Position numbers and translations under genes: made by a program
The notes under the pieces: generated by a model
Told to the model about the DNA's origin: nothing
The model's input: only the letters and a program-made list of their open reading frames with translations
The model's database searches: none
Source of the DNA: Haematobia irritans
Taxonomy: Eukaryota > Arthropoda > Insecta > Diptera > Muscidae
Direction of reading: 5' to 3'
Length of the DNA: 64,000 nucleotides
Assembly (NCBI RefSeq): GCF_050003625.1
Contig: NC_134397.1
Location: 98,564,162-98,628,161 of the forward strand
Part shown: positions 12,301 through 25,218 of the stretch, in pieces
Position numbering within the stretch: position 1 is the first letter of the stretch
Layout: each line of letters starts with the position of its first letter

Positions 12301-14468
12301 TAAAAATTTGATATAAATTTTAAATGAACACAAAAACGGTTCAATTTTGTTCCCATGTATTTCTAAAGAAAACTAATCATGAAAAATTGGGATTTTAGCC
12401 ACTAAACTCGAACTTAATATCCACCATAAATACTAAATGCTATATTGACAAGTGGAAATTATATCTAATTTTATAATATTTTTATTTCATTTATATTCTG
12501 AGAAGGATTTCAAAAATGTCCCATTTGTGCATGGATATGATTCCACTAATGTAGTAATTGGATGATTTTTTTCAATGTGGTAAGTTTTTCGTCCATTTGT
12601 AATAAAGCCAAAATTTCTATTTATTAAAAATAATTTTCATTTGCAGGATGACAGCAAATCTAATGGTATTTTTTGGAATCTTCTTACTGTTTAATGCTAT
12701 CTAAACTGATATCCCTATTGGCTCTAAGAAAATTCTCTTGTAAGTTAAAGATCAAAATACCATAGAATTTGATAATATTTTTATATTTCATATACCTTTT
12801 TAACTTCAGAGGCTTATGACGCAAATCCACACAACAAAAACTAGCGAAATCGGTGAAATTGGACAAAAATGAAATGAAAATAGCAACTTATGGCATATAT
12901 CTTTCATATGGATAGAAAATGGAAATTGATATTAATTAGTTTCATTCTACTAACATAGAATATTACTCTTTTGAAGAAGCAATTACTAACTACGGAAAAG
13001 TAACAACATACAGCGTACAAATAAAAACATTTCTTTTATTGTATATCATAAGCCATAGTTTTATGTAATATAATAATAATTTTTTGAAATAAAATACTGG
13101 TAGTTATGAAAAATTGTCTTATATTGTACGAAAAATTTCTTAGTTGTATACAGGCTTGTTGTACCTTTAATTCCTAAATTTATTTACTTCTTTGAAAATT
13201 ATACTGATAAATAGTTTATTTGAAACCAATTTCTAAATATAGGATTCCCAAAAACTTGTTCATTTTTCCGGATAGCAGGAATATTTTGAATGAGTGTAAG
13301 TACATTCTTCCCTCAGCGTAGTAAGAATGAACTAAAATACGATGCAATACATAAACTTATTTATAAGAAAATCATGAACTTCTCTAGATGAAAAAAATCT
13401 TTGGCGCCAAATCATGGTCATTCTTACTATGGGTTAGTTCATTTTTCGTAAACAATAGTAAACTTTTTTTCGGTGTATTATTTGTTTTTTTTTTTTAATC
13501 AATAAAAAGCGTTTTTGATTTCTGTAACATCACATTCACTTCTCAGTTTCTAAAATGTTTCGAATAAATGTATTTTCATTAATAAACACCAATACCGCGC
13601 GTACAATTTTGCAAAATTAAATCCACGTGTGCACTTCATAAATGCATCAACATAACTGAATGCAACAATAAAACTCAAAGACACAAATAGTCATAACGGA
13701 TACATAGCTGCCGTAAAGAAAAACAACTCCACACACACACACGATCCCTTTCTGATCTCGCTATTGCAAGAAAACAACTCTCACCACAAAAGATACCAAC
13801 AACACACAAGGAACATTCCATTGTCTCTAGAATCAAAACAACCAACAACAGCATAAATGACGCAATAACAAACACAAACAATCATACGAGATATACACAA
13901 AATGTCTCTAAAAACTCCCTCACATGATGCACTCACATTTTCCAGTAGCACGTTTATTGATTAGTTGGAATTCTATCTATAAGTTAAGGTTAAATATATA
14001 CCAAATCTATGAGGAATCTATATAAAATTATATACACCCGTCAAGGATTATATTAACTACTTTTTATTCTACTTTATCTAAAATTTTCAATGTGAGTAAA
14101 AACATAGGTAGCCATCGTACGAATCGGTAATGTCGTTAAGTTAATTTTTACTACAAAAATTTTTTTCCATACAAAATTTTTTCTTAGTAAATTTTTTACA
14201 TTTCGTAGTAAGATTTTTATATTGCCCATGTATATTTATAATAGAATCAACGATGCATTAACTACTGTGTTGGAAATTTATTTAAGGAAAAATCCTTCCC
14301 ATTTCGTAGTTAGTGAACTAAAAAACATTTACTGAATTTTTATAAGTTTTCCTTTAGCTAAGTTAATTTTCGTTGTGGTCACGAAAAATGAACTATATTA
14401 GAGTAAATTTGTTGAACTATGTGGAAGTTAAAATGGTCCTTAAATTTACAAGACACTTTTTTTCTGTG
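9391..14468. mobile_element. Non-autonomous TA-target element 'E' (outer copy)
   Basis: The outer copy is 9391-10875 plus 13478-14468, about 2.5 kb in all. Its ends are CACCGAAAAAAAAG at the left and CTTTTTTTCTGTG at the right, flanked by TA on both sides. The undisturbed Penelope copy near 23355 has the flanks joined with a single TA, confirming the insertion. It has no meaningful ORF, so it would rely on a transposase from elsewhere; TA targeting suggests a Tc1/mariner-type enzyme (inference). Confidence 0.82.
10876..13475. mobile_element. Second, inverted copy of element 'E' inserted inside the first
   Basis: This 2.6-kb unit is the reverse complement of the outer copy. Its left part (10876-11765) pairs with 13485-14468, and its right part (11785-13475) pairs with 9391-10870. 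Termini CACAGAAAAAAAGG and TTTTTTTCGGTG are again flanked by TA (10874-10875, 13476-13477). Self-insertion explains the otherwise puzzling interlocked inverted repeats (order a-b-a'-b'). No coding potential is visible. Confidence 0.82.
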
Positions 14469-15346
14469 TATGATTAATTTTTATTTATTCAATATTTCGT
14501 CTTTTCATTGAAAGACTTTGCTTTTTCTAATAAGATTTCTGTAGATTTGCGCCAAATTGTCAGTGTATATCTTATAGCATATTCGCTTCTGTGTTGGTGT
14601 ATTAAGAATGTGCAACATCTCCAGTGTTAGCAGCGTTGCCGTTTTGGTCCGATCGGACCAAAATTGGTCCAAAAGATTTCTAATTTTTAAATTTGGTCCG
14701 ATGGTCGGACCAAACAGAATTTGGTCCATTTTGGTCCATTTTCATAAATTTGGTTTCTATCACATATTAAATAGTAGATGGTGCACCGCAAAGAATGTTG
14801 TCGGGAGGCCAAATATTTCACATGCTTAAAATACGAATACGAATTTTGCTTAGAATAGAAGACGTATTTCTCTGATATAAAGTTTTTTCCTTGTCTAAAA
14901 GTCTCTAAACTTTTCAATGAAGTCTGTTTGTCCTTATAGCTAAGTGATTCTACATAAAAATGTGTATCGTAACATGAATGAAAATTTCGTTTTAATGAAG
15001 TCAAAATGGATTTAATATTTCTGAAAAAATCTTCAAAATTAATAAAATGTTTCAACACATTGTTTTAAAGTCATTATACCCTAAACCACATAGTGGTTAG
15101 GGTTTTTGGGCACAAGGACGAACGCTATTGAATTTGGAAGAAATCGGATCAAATTTAGATATAGCTCCCATATATATGTATCGCCCGATTTCGACAAATG
15201 GGGTCACGCTGTGCTTTTTTTCAAACGGATCGTCGCCAAATTTGACAAAAGGTAATCTTTTTCATCGCCCTTCAAGTCTGCAAAATTTCATCCAAATCGG
15301 TTCAGATTTAGCTATAGCTCCCATATATATGTACCGCCCGATTTTT

Positions 15347-15472
15347 CTCGAAGAGGAGCGGAGCGGAGCGTGGAGCGGAGCGGAGCGATTTTTTTTTCTC
15401 GGAGCGGAGCGATTTTTTTTTCTCCGGAGCGGGAGCGGAGCGAAAAAAATGGACCGCTCCGGATCCCTGGTC
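15347..15472. repeat. Terminal fragment of hAT-type element 2, GAGCGG-rich
   Basis: An array of GGAGCG units ending in CCGGATCCCTG matches the reverse complement of the left end of the hAT-type element at 18223. It includes the TTCTCGAAGAGGAGCGG boundary motif. Only one end is present, inserted in the mini-me-like block, with no identifiable duplication. The Gly/Ser/Arg-rich peptides it could encode are artefacts of the hexamer repeat. Confidence 0.6.
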
Positions 15473-16193
15473 ATGTGTGCCAAATTTAATTGAAATCGGT
15501 TCAGATTTAGATATAGCTCCCATATATATGTTTTTCTGATTTCGACAAAAATGGTCAAAACACCAAAATTTTTCTTGTTAAATCGCCACTGCTTAGTCGA
15601 AAAGTTGTAAAAATGACTCTAATTTTCCTGAACTTCTAATACATATATATCGAGCGATAAGTCATAAATAAACTTTTGCGAAGTTTCCTTAAAATTGCTA
15701 GATATAAATGTTTCCCATATTTTTTATACCCTTCACCACTACTGTGGTACAGGGTATAATAAGTTTGTGCATTTGTATGTAACGCCAAGAAGGAGTAATC
15801 ATAGACCAACCTTTTAGTATACGGATCGGCTTAGAATTAAATTCTGAGTCGATTTAGCGATGTCCGTCTGTCTGTCTGTCTGTCTGTCCGTCTGTCTGTC
15901 TGTCTGTTGATGTATTTTTGTGTGCAAAGTACAGCTCGCAGTTTTAGTTCGATTGTCCTAAAATTTGGAATAGGGTCCTATTTCGGCTCAAAGACGATCC
16001 CTATTGATTTTGGAAAAAATCGGTTCAGATTTAGATATAGCTGTCATATATATTTTTCACCGATCTGGTCATAATTGGCGTGTATATCAACCGATCTTCC
16101 TCAAATTCCGTACATCCGAATATTTTATGGGTCTCGAAAAACTTGCAAAATATCAGCCACATCGGTTCAGATTTAGATATAGCTCCCATATAT

Positions 16194-16950
16194 AGCTTTC
16201 GCCCGATTTACACTCATTTGCCCACAGAGGCCAATTTTTTGCTCCAATTTAGTTGAAATTTTGCATAGGGAGTAGAATTAGCATTGTAACTATGCTTGCC
16301 AAATTTGGTTGAAATCGGTTGAGATTTGGATATATCTCCCATATATAGCTTTCGCCCGATTTACACTCATATGACCACAGAGGCCAATTTTTAACTCCGA
16401 TTTAGTTGAAATTTTGCACAGGGAGTATAATTAGCATTGTAGCCATGCGTGCCAAATTTGGTTGAAATCGGTTCAGATTTAGATTTATCTCCCATATATA
16501 CCTTTCGCCCGATTTACACTCATATGACCACAGAGGCCAATTTTTAACTCCGATTTAGTTGAAATTTTGCACAGGGAGTAGAATTAGCATTGTTACTATG
16601 CGTGCCAAATTTGGTTGAAATCGGTTGAGATTTGGATATATCTCCCATATATAGCTTTCGCCCGATTTACACTCATATGACCACAGAGGCCAATTTTTAA
16701 CTCCGATTTAGTTGAAATTTTGCACAGGGAGTAGAATTAGCATTGTAGCTATGCGTGCCAAATTTGGTTGAAATCGGTTCAGATTTTGATATATCTCCCA
16801 TATATAGCTTTCGCCCGATTTACACTCATATGACCACAGAGGCCAATTTTTAACTCCGATTTAGTTGAAATTTTGCACAGGGAGTAGAATTAGCATTGAT
16901 GCTATGCGTACCAAATTTGGTTGAAATCGGTTCAGATTTAGATATAGCTC
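16194..16950 (+). repeat. Tandem array of ~153-bp units (about 4.8 copies)
   Basis: The segment AGCTTTCGCCCGATTTACAC recurs at about 16194, 16348, 16500, 16653 and 16806, giving a period of 152-154 bases. Each unit contains ATTTTGCACAGGGAGTA and AAATTTGGTTGAAATCGG. The units belong to the mini-me-like block and are noncoding. Confidence 0.85.
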
Positions 16951-17156
16951 CCATATATATGTTTTTCTGATTTCGACAAAAATGGTCAAAATACCAACAT
17001 TTTCCTTGTAAAATCGCCACTGCTTAGTCGAAAGGTTGTAAAAATGACTCTAATTTTCCTTAACTTCTAATACATATATATCGAGCGATAAATCGTAAAT
17101 AAACTTTTTTGAAGTTTCCTTAAAATTGCTTCAGATTTAAACGTTTCCCATATTTT

Positions 17157-17890
17157 TTTACTAACATTGTGTTCCACCCTAGTGCATTAGCCGACTTAAA
17201 TTTTGAGTCTATAGATTTTGTAGAAGTCTATCAAATTCTGTCCAGATCGAGTGATATTTAAATGTATGTATTTGGGACAAACCTTTATATATAGCCCCCA
17301 ACACATTTGACGGATGTGATATGGTATCGAAAATTTAGATCTACAAAGTGGTGCAGGGTATACTATAGTCGGCCCCGCCCGACTTTAGACTTTCCTTACT
17401 GGTTTTTTACTAAAATTGTGTTCCACCCTAGTGCATTAGCCAACTGAAGTTTTGAGTCTATAGATTTTGTAAAAGTCTATCAAATTCTGTCCAAATCGAG
17501 TGATATTTAAATGTATGTATTTGGGACAAACCTTTATATATAGCCCCCAACATATTTGACGGATGTGATATGGTATCGAAAATGTAGATCTACAAAGTGG
17601 TGCAGGGTATAATATAGTCGGCCCCGCCCGGCTTTAGACTTTCCTTACTGGTTTTTACTAACATTGTGTTCCACCCTAGTGCATTAGCCGACTTAAATTT
17701 TGAGTCTATAGATTTGTATAAGTCTATCAAATTCTGTCCAGATCGAGTGATATTTAAAGGTATGTATTTGGGACAAACCTTTATATATAGCACCCATTTG
17801 ACGGATGTGATATGGTATCGAAAATTTAGATCTACAAAGTGGTGCAGGGTATAATATAGTCTGCCCCGCCCGACTTTAGACTTTCCTTAC
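17157..17890 (+). repeat. Tandem array of ~249-bp units (3 copies)
   Basis: Three consecutive copies start near 17157, 17406 and 17654 with CTAACATTGTGTTCCACC or close variants. Each ends with a GGCCCCGCCCGACTTTAG segment followed by CTTTCCTTACTGG. They form the right end of the mini-me-like block. No ORF or terminal duplication was found. Confidence 0.85.
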
Positions 17891-18581
17891 TTGTTATATT
17901 TAAAAAATCTATCACCAAAGAAATCTAGCCAAAGAAGATTTCATGTGCTTAAAATACGAATGCGAATTTTGCTTAGCATAGAAGACGTATTTCTCTGAAA
18001 TAAAGTTTTTTTCCTTGTCCAAAGTCTATAAACTTTTCAATGAAGTCGGTTTGTGCTTATAGTTAAGTGATTCGACATAAAATTGGGTATCCTAACATGA
18101 AAGAAAATTTCGTTTTACTAAAGTCATTTTAATACTCCTGATAAAATATTCAAAATTAATGAAATATTGTTGACGTTGAAATATTGTTGAAAAGCTTTTA
18201 AAAATGGGAGGTGTCTTTTAACCAGGGATCCGGAGCGGTCCATTTTTTTGCTCCGCTCCGCTCCCGCTCCGGAGAAAAGAAAAACCGCTCCGCTCCACTC
18301 TCCGCTCCACTCTCCGCTCCTAGAAAAAAAATCGCTCCGCTCCTCTTCGAGAAAATTATAGTACAAACATTGTATTATTTGTTCAACTGAGTTTTATTTT
18401 ACGAAAACCAAAAAACTTACTTCAATAGTTGTATTATAAAAGAAAAACAAAAAAAAGCAAAAAGTATTTCTTGCTATACATAACAAATAGTAGTAAAAAT
18501 TAATTATTTAGATTTTGTGTTTAGATTAATTAAAAGGTATGTTTGACAGATTTGCTTCCGTTAGGCGGCAGCGTAAGTGAT

Positions 18582-18783
<202 letters not shown>

Positions 18784-19036
18784 TTTTAAACTTTTATCAC
18801 CAAAAAAATTCGTTTGTTACAAAATTTTTATTTTTTCAATAAAAAAAGTTATTTTTGAAACAACAACACAGTCCATTTCGTTTATATCAAACACTGTTCT
18901 TTTCTGACTTTAGGTCTTTAATAAGACACATTTTACAGTTCAAAATTTAATATACTACAATGTAATGTTGAACATTTTTTCGGAATCTTCCGAACATATC
19001 TGAAATATATGTAAAAAAAAAACAAAAAAAAACTTT

Positions 19037-19108
19037 GGCCGAAGCAGGGATCGAACCCATGACCCTTGGCATGCAAGTCGGACGTAGCAACCACTGCTCC
19101 ACGGTCCC
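19037..19108 (-). repeat. tRNA-like head of a SINE (minus strand)
   Basis: Read on the minus strand, this has an A-box-like GTGGAGCAGTGGTTGC and a perfect B-box GGGTTCGATCCC. Its layout is close to the SINE head at 4647, including a TTGCATGCC anticodon-loop-like region. The 5' and 3' ends do not pair as a proper acceptor stem, so I do not call a functional tRNA gene. Confidence 0.55.
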
Positions 19109-19222
19109 AAACTAAATGTTTGTTTCTGTTAAATAAACTTTGTTTATTCGGTTCGTGGGCGCCGCAAGCTATGCTATATAAATATAACTTATATGGATAT
19201 TTATCTATTGATGACCATAACA

Positions 19223-19296
19223 GGTACATAGCTCAGTGGTTAGTGTGTTGGCTTACAGAGTGCATGGTCCGCGGTTCGATTCTCCGTCCAGGCGAA
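19223..19296 (+). repeat. tRNA-like head of a SINE (plus strand)
   Basis: Contains TAGCTCAGTGGTTAGTG (A-box-like) and GCGGTTCGATTCTC (B-box), followed by an A/T-rich tail (GGTAAAAAAATTTTAAAAA). It resembles a tRNA-derived SINE head or tRNA pseudogene. The acceptor stem does not close convincingly. It lies 115 bases from an oppositely oriented tRNA-like head. Confidence 0.5.
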
Positions 19297-21074
19297 AGGT
19301 AAAAAAATTTTAAAAATTTATAAAATCGTATAATTTCTTCTACATTGTTTGTATTACAAGAAAAAGGTGTTAAGAACTACAAAACCTCGTGGATGTGAGA
19401 AAGATGTGAGGGAAAATGCAATTAGCAAGAAAACAATATTTTTTTTTGAGTTTGTCTTTATGAAATTGTTTTTACATCCTGGAAAAGAATAAACGTTTAT
19501 CACAAAAAGTATAAACTTTTCTTCCAAATACACTTCCTTACAGCGAAAAGCAAATGAGAAACGAACTTTGCTTGTCTAAAATTTCGTTTGGGAGGAAAGA
19601 ATTATTTTTTTGCGTGTAGCTGGAACACCTAGAACTACACATGCCAGTCATACAGAGGGTGTGCTCGACGTTCATCCCAAAATTGCAGAACACTGCTCTG
19701 TGCCGAAATGCGAGCTTGACGGACACTAAACGCTAGATCGACTCAGGAGGTGATTCTGAGTCGATCGGTATATATTTTATGGGGTCTAAAATAAATATTT
19801 CTCTTAGGCACATTTTTTGGCAGATCAAACTTATTATACCCTAACCACTATGTGGTTTAGGGTATAATGACTTTAAAACAATGTGTTGAAACATTTTATT
19901 TATTTTATTAATCTTAAAGAATTTTTCTTAATTATTAAAGTCACGTTGACCTTACCTCAAAAATTTTATCTTTCATGTTATGATGCACATTTTTAAGTAA
20001 AATCACTTAATTATAAGGATATTACAACTTCTTTCAAAAGTTTATTGACTTTTGGACAAGAAAAAAAACTTTCTTTTTTTTTGAGAAATGCGTCTTCCAT
20101 GTTAAGCAAAATTTGAATTCTTATTCTAAGGACATGAAATATTTGACTTCACGACCATATTTTTTTCAGTGTAGAAAACTAAAAAATTAAATATAAATAA
20201 GATCGTTTAATTGCATTTATTTGACGTTCATTACAAACATCTTTGTAGTAATACGGGATGAAATTGATCGAAAGTACTGTTGTTACTTTTACAACACATA
20301 CTAGAGATATATTTTGACATTTGCCGTTTTTGAAAACAATTACTAAAAACACGTTGTGTTTTCCCCAATGTACGTACGCACAAAAATACATATCGTACAT
20401 TTTAAACGTTTACTCACACTACGCTAAGTACTAGCTATATTTGAAATTACCTACACAGTGTAATTTCAAAGTTACACATTTCATTCAAGTAATATTTTAT
20501 TTTTTCATTTGGTTTTTCATTTGGAAACCGCTCCGGATTTTAGAAATGCCGCTACCGCTCCGGCAAAAAAAGGCTTGCTCCGCTCCGCTCCGGATCTCTG
20601 CTTTTAACACATTATTTTAAAGTCGTTTTTTACTTGAAACATAAAATAATTTTCACTTGTAGTAAAAGAGAATTGTGACGTAAATGTGTCCTCACTTCTA
20701 TTCTCTGCTTCTTTGGCTCGGAATCAATACCAAAATCATGCGTGTAAGGACAAAATTTTTGGAGCCGTGAATGTTTTTTTCAGTGTGGGATTAGATACTA
20801 TTTCAATCACAGAAAATCGAATGAAAATTTCGCATTGATGTCAACTAAAATTGATTTTAAAATTCGACCTTTTCAAAAAGTCAATTTTTTCAAATTTAAA
20901 TAAAAAAGTTGAAAAGTATTTTACTTTTTTAATAAAAGCAATATGTACAACAATAAAATATTTTTTAAAGCAAATTTGAAATTGGAAATTTGGTCCGCTG
21001 GAGGGAATTTTGGTCCGATTTTGGAAAAATTTTGGCCCAAAATAAAATTTCGTAGTGGCAACGCTGAGTGTTAG

Positions 21075-22547
21075 TCTCTTGTTGTAATTACTCTCACACT
21101 GTAACACACGTGCTCTCTCCAAATCTGGGTGATGGTGTTCTCCTGCACATTGGGTTGATAATGCTGTTTTTTGCATAGGTCTCTGCAAACGGTGTTTCAG
21201 ATCTGATTTGTGGCCTGATAAACGAGTTTTTAATTTATTTTTTGTAGTTCCTATGTAAACCTTGTCACACACATCTTTTTCGTTCCCATTGCACTTTATT
21301 TCGTATATTAAATTGGATTTATCCATGTCATCAATTTTTGGTTTTAGATTAGTAAATAGTTTTTGTAGTGTATTATTAGTTTTCGGGGCTATTGCGAAGT
21401 TACTCTTGTCAATGAAATTGGCATTACTGAATCGTTCGTGTAATTTTGGAATATACACAACCGATTTGTAAAAAAATGTTTGCTTCTCTTTGGCTGGCTG
21501 TACTTTGCTGTTGTTGATCAGTTTATCAATGGTAGATAGAGGAAAGCTATTTTGCTGGAGTATTTCTTTAATTTTTTTGATGTTCGGCTGGTGAAATTCT
21601 TGGCTGCTTATGTTTAACCCAGATATGCCGACGGGCCGTTAAATTCTGTAGCACACCAACAAGTAGATTAGAAAATGTAAAGCACTGTAAACGCAGAAAC
21701 CTGAACATAAGAGGTGTACTACATGTAGTACGGTCGGCACATCTGGGTTAATACTCGGTTCATAAAATTTTGAGCAGTATTTTGTATAACTCTCCTGGGG
21801 TGGCTGGAGTAGAAATTTACCAATCTGCCGGAAGAAGTTGGCTTTTGGTACCAGTCGGTTTTAATTTTGTTACCATCTCTGATAATTAAAATGTCCAGAT
21901 AGGGAATTTGTCTACATTTTTCGTATTCCAATGTGAATTTTATGCTAGGGTTGAAGTTATTGAATATCGTCAAGAGGTTATTTATTGCACTTGTTTTCAC
22001 AATCCCAAAAAGGTCGTCAACATACTTAGTAAGAATCTTAGGCCTAATATCACAGTTTGCCATACATCTATCCAATAGCTCTTCCATCACAATGTCGGCT
22101 ACTATCGGAGATGCTGAAGATCCCATAGGTAAACCTTTTCTTTGTTGATAAAAACTGGTTTTATATCTAAAATATCTATTGTCAATTATGCAGAATCTTA
22201 ATATCTTGAAGAACAGATTCTTCGGAATCTTAGTTATCTTCTCCAGCAAATGCCACTTTTCTTCTATTATTTTTAGTGCTAATTCAACGGGTATACTCGG
22301 AAACAAAGATATAACGACAAAAGATACCATCGTCTCGTCTTCTTCTATCTTGATGTCTTCTATCTTTGATTTGAATTGTATGGAAATTTTTACGTTATAT
22401 TTGGCATTTTCCGTTAGTCTATTTAAAATGGTTGTCAAGTAATTGCATAAATTGCTGGATGGTGAATTTATAGAAAAACATATGGGACGAAGTGGGTAGT
22501 CCTGTTTGTGAACGAATTGTTCAAACACAATATTATAGATGACTCTA
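21075..22547 (-). pseudogene. Penelope-type reverse transcriptase with GIY-YIG endonuclease
   Basis: The larger piece (22547-21719) encodes a Penelope-class reverse transcriptase, with the GLPMGSSASPIVADI motif and the catalytic YVDDLF in the palm. After a disrupted stretch near 21620-21720, a second piece (down to 21075) carries the linker and a GIY-YIG nuclease, with LIYEIKC followed by VYIGTTKNKLKTR. This RT-to-endonuclease order is diagnostic of Penelope-like elements. The N-terminus is missing and frames are broken, so the copy is inactive. The apparent ORF start at 22594 lies in the opposite-strand copy and is not real. Confidence 0.88.
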
Positions 22548-23395
22548 TCTACCATTGATAAACTGATCAACAACAGCAAAGTACAGCCAGCCAAAGAGAA
22601 GCAAACCTTTTTTTACAAATCGGTCGTGTATATTCCAAAATTACACGAACGATTCAGTAATGCCAATTTCATTGACAAGAGTAACTTCGCAATAGCCCCG
22701 AAAACTAATAATACACTACAAAAACTATTTACTAATCTAAAACCAAAAATTGACGACATGGATAAATCCAATTTAATGTACGAAATAAAGTGCAATGGGA
22801 ACAAAAAAATGTGTGTGACAAGGTTTACATAGGAACTTCAAAAAATAAATTAAAAACTCGTTTATCAGGCCTCAAATCAGATCTGAAACACCGTTTGCAG
22901 AGACCTATGCAAAAAACAGCATTATCAACCCAATGTGCAGGAGAACACCATCACCCAGATTTGGAGAGAGCGCGTGTGTTACAGTGTGAGAGTAATTACA
23001 ACAAGAGACTAACACTGGAGATGTTGCACATTCTCAATACACCAACACAGAAGCGAATAAACTATAAGACAGACACTGACAATTTGGCGCAAAGCTACAG
23101 AAATCTTAATAGAAAAAGCAAAGCGCAGCAGAGTAAGCGTTAGTAATGCAACAGACACCGTCGTTAGCTATTTACTCTACCGTTGGTGTATTGTTTTTGT
23201 TCTTTTCGTGAGTGTTTTTAATGTAACATGCAATTTGTACATATTTAAATATACTGTGTATATACTTTCTTTTCTACTTGTATACGCAGAAAAATTTTCC
23301 CGATGAAGTCTTTCAATGAAAAGACGAAATATTGAATAAATAAAAATTAATCATACAGACCTCGAGCTCGTTTTTATCAACAACTATCAGTTGAA
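22548..23395 (+). mobile_element. Penelope-like element, 5'-truncated plus copy (GIY-YIG part)
   Basis: This copy starts inside the coding region at 22548, exactly where the minus copy ends, forming a head-to-head pair. It encodes the linker and GIY-YIG endonuclease (22548-23143) with one frameshift near 22800-22810, where an extra A precedes the VCDKVYIG motif. The 3' untranslated region (23144-23395) contains the segment TTAATCATACAGACCTCGAG that matches the interrupted flanks at 9390 and 14469. Partial inverted copies are common among Penelope-like elements. Confidence 0.85.
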
Positions 23396-23451
23396 GATTT
23401 TCTGTTATCCGCTCCGTGACTGTAATATTACATCAGTCCATTAGATTCAAT

Positions 23452-25095
23452 ATGTCTCTTAACAGATTTATCCGTATTTCAGACAGGTTGGTTGAATTTG
23501 AAGCCAACCTCAATGATAAAAACACCCCTCTATCGTCATCATACTTAGTCGAGTCGTATATGGAAGAACTGAAGGCATTGTGGGAGGAAATTAAGCTCTC
23601 CTATGACCAATGCCTTCAGGACATTGAGGCATATGATGATGACGCTTTACCCCCCTAAGCGGACGGAAATTCGGAAAATGCGTCCGAATTAGAAATATTC
23701 GACATACTGCCGTTGCAATGCCCGACTAAAAGAAATTTTATCTGACCACTTTTCTCCCAGGGTGAATCCAAATCCTCAACCCGTCACTTCGCATGTGGCT
23801 CACATTCCCATTCCAGAAGCCCCGAACGGCTTCAAGTTGCCACCGTGCGAAATCCCAACTTTTACAAGGGACTTCTCAACGTGGCCAACTCACTAACGAT
23901 AATTTCGCGATGGCTTGGAAGAGTCTTTGTGCTCGTTATGAGAATAAAAGAGTTCTCGTGAACATACAGCTCAAGAACTTATTTAGTCTTCCGATGATTA
24001 CCGCTGAATCTGGAGCCACTTTGAGGAAGCTCCAAAGAGATATGAATTCTAGTATCTCACTGCTTAAACAGTACGGCATCGAAATAGAAACATGTGACCC
24101 AATTTTTACTTTTATTTGCTCCAATAATTTACCCGATTCCACTCTCACGTTGTGGGAACAGACCCTGTCGGATAAGATTTCTAAGTGGTATGAATTGTCA
24201 TAAGACTTTAGAGTCAGTGTCCGAAATCCGGAAACCGGAACTGAATCCCACTAATCGTTTAAAGCTCCCAAGTGGAAAATACAATAATCGGGGAAATTCG
24301 TCGAATGTGAAAACATTTCAAAATAATATTTCTGAACCGAAATGCACATTATGCCCTAAAGAATTCCATATCATTCGCAAGTGTCCCAAGTTTTTAAAAA
24401 TGGATCCGAGCCAAAGATTTTCAGAAATTAAGGCTAATAGTATGTGCATAAATTGTTTTTCTAAAGTTCATACAGTCAAGAGTTGTAACAGCAAATATTC
24501 CTGCCGCACAAAAGCACAACACTCTACTCCATAAGCCACAAAACGAAAAACCTTATAGCACCGAAGCCAATCTGAGTGCTGCGGTTTTTCCATCCACTTC
24601 GTCATCTATACAGTCCACTTCTTCGTCTAGAAATGAAATTGTCCATTCATGCTTCTCGACCAGCTCTCGCGGTGCCTTGTTAGGAACTGCCTTGGTGAAG
24701 ATTTGTCACAGTGGTTTGACGTATACCGCTCGGACTTTGGTGGATTCGGGATCTGAGGGAACTTTTGTATCCCAAAAGCTTTTTAATATTTTGAAATTGC
24801 CTTTTAGACGCACTAGTGCCAAAGTATCAGGGTTGAACAACACTGTTTCGGCTGCTGTACAGAAAGAATGTTCTTTTGTATTAGGGTCCAATACTGATGA
24901 AAATATTGAGATTTTCACTACGGCACTAGTGGTTCCACACCTTTCGGGAAATCTTCCCTCTAGGACCTTTGATATTGAATCACTTTCGAAACTTCCCAAC
25001 ATTCCTTTCGCTGATCCTAGATTTTATGAAAGTTCCACGATTGCTGTCCTTTTAGGAGGAGACATTTTACCATCCATTACACCCAAAGAAAAGTA
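23452..25095 (+). pseudogene. BEL/Pao gag and protease fragment
   Basis: The ATG at 23452 starts a Gag N-terminus related to that at 54466-55668. Further pieces follow: 23793-24203 (Gag core, DUF1759-like, with SLCARYENKRVLV), 24094-24534 (Cys/His knuckles, CTLCPKEFHIIRKC and CINCFSKVHTVKSC), and 24677-25095 (aspartic protease with catalytic DSGSEGTFV and terminal LLGGDILPS). Stops and frameshifts separate the pieces. The sequence breaks off at the protease end and resumes at 26178 with integrase of another BEL/Pao family, with a foldback element at the junction. Confidence 0.87.
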
Positions 25096-25218
25096 GACTT
25101 CTAAAATTAAGTTTCAAATTCTTATTTCTAGCCTGAATCCGCATATAAAATTTTAAGCACGCAAATACTAAGTTATACTCATATTAAGTACAAAGTGCGC
25201 TTATTTGTGCAATTCAAG

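Larger units (their letters stand above)
15070..17890. repeat. mini-me/DINE-like interspersed repeat block with (GTCY)n
   Basis: The block holds hairpin-like CCCT...AGGG sequences (15078-15101, 15727-15760), a GTCY microsatellite (about 15863-15906: GTCCGTCTGTCTGTC), and many copies of TCGGTTCAGATTTAGATATAG. A (GTCY)n tract next to conserved core sequence is the known signature of dipteran mini-me elements, related to DINE-1/Helentron-type repeats; that assignment is from family knowledge. No protein is encoded. Confidence 0.65.

Noticed and set aside
15128..15558. Gly/Ser/Arg-rich ORFs on both strands
   Set aside because: They derive from the GGAGCG subterminal array of a hAT-type end.
19037..19296. 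Two functional tRNA genes
   Set aside because: A- and B-boxes are present but acceptor stems do not pair, and one resembles the SINE head at 4647.
20841..21065. Extended C-terminus of the Penelope endonuclease ORF
   Set aside because: Sequence beyond 21074 belongs to the hAT-type terminal region inserted there, so the extension is an artefact.
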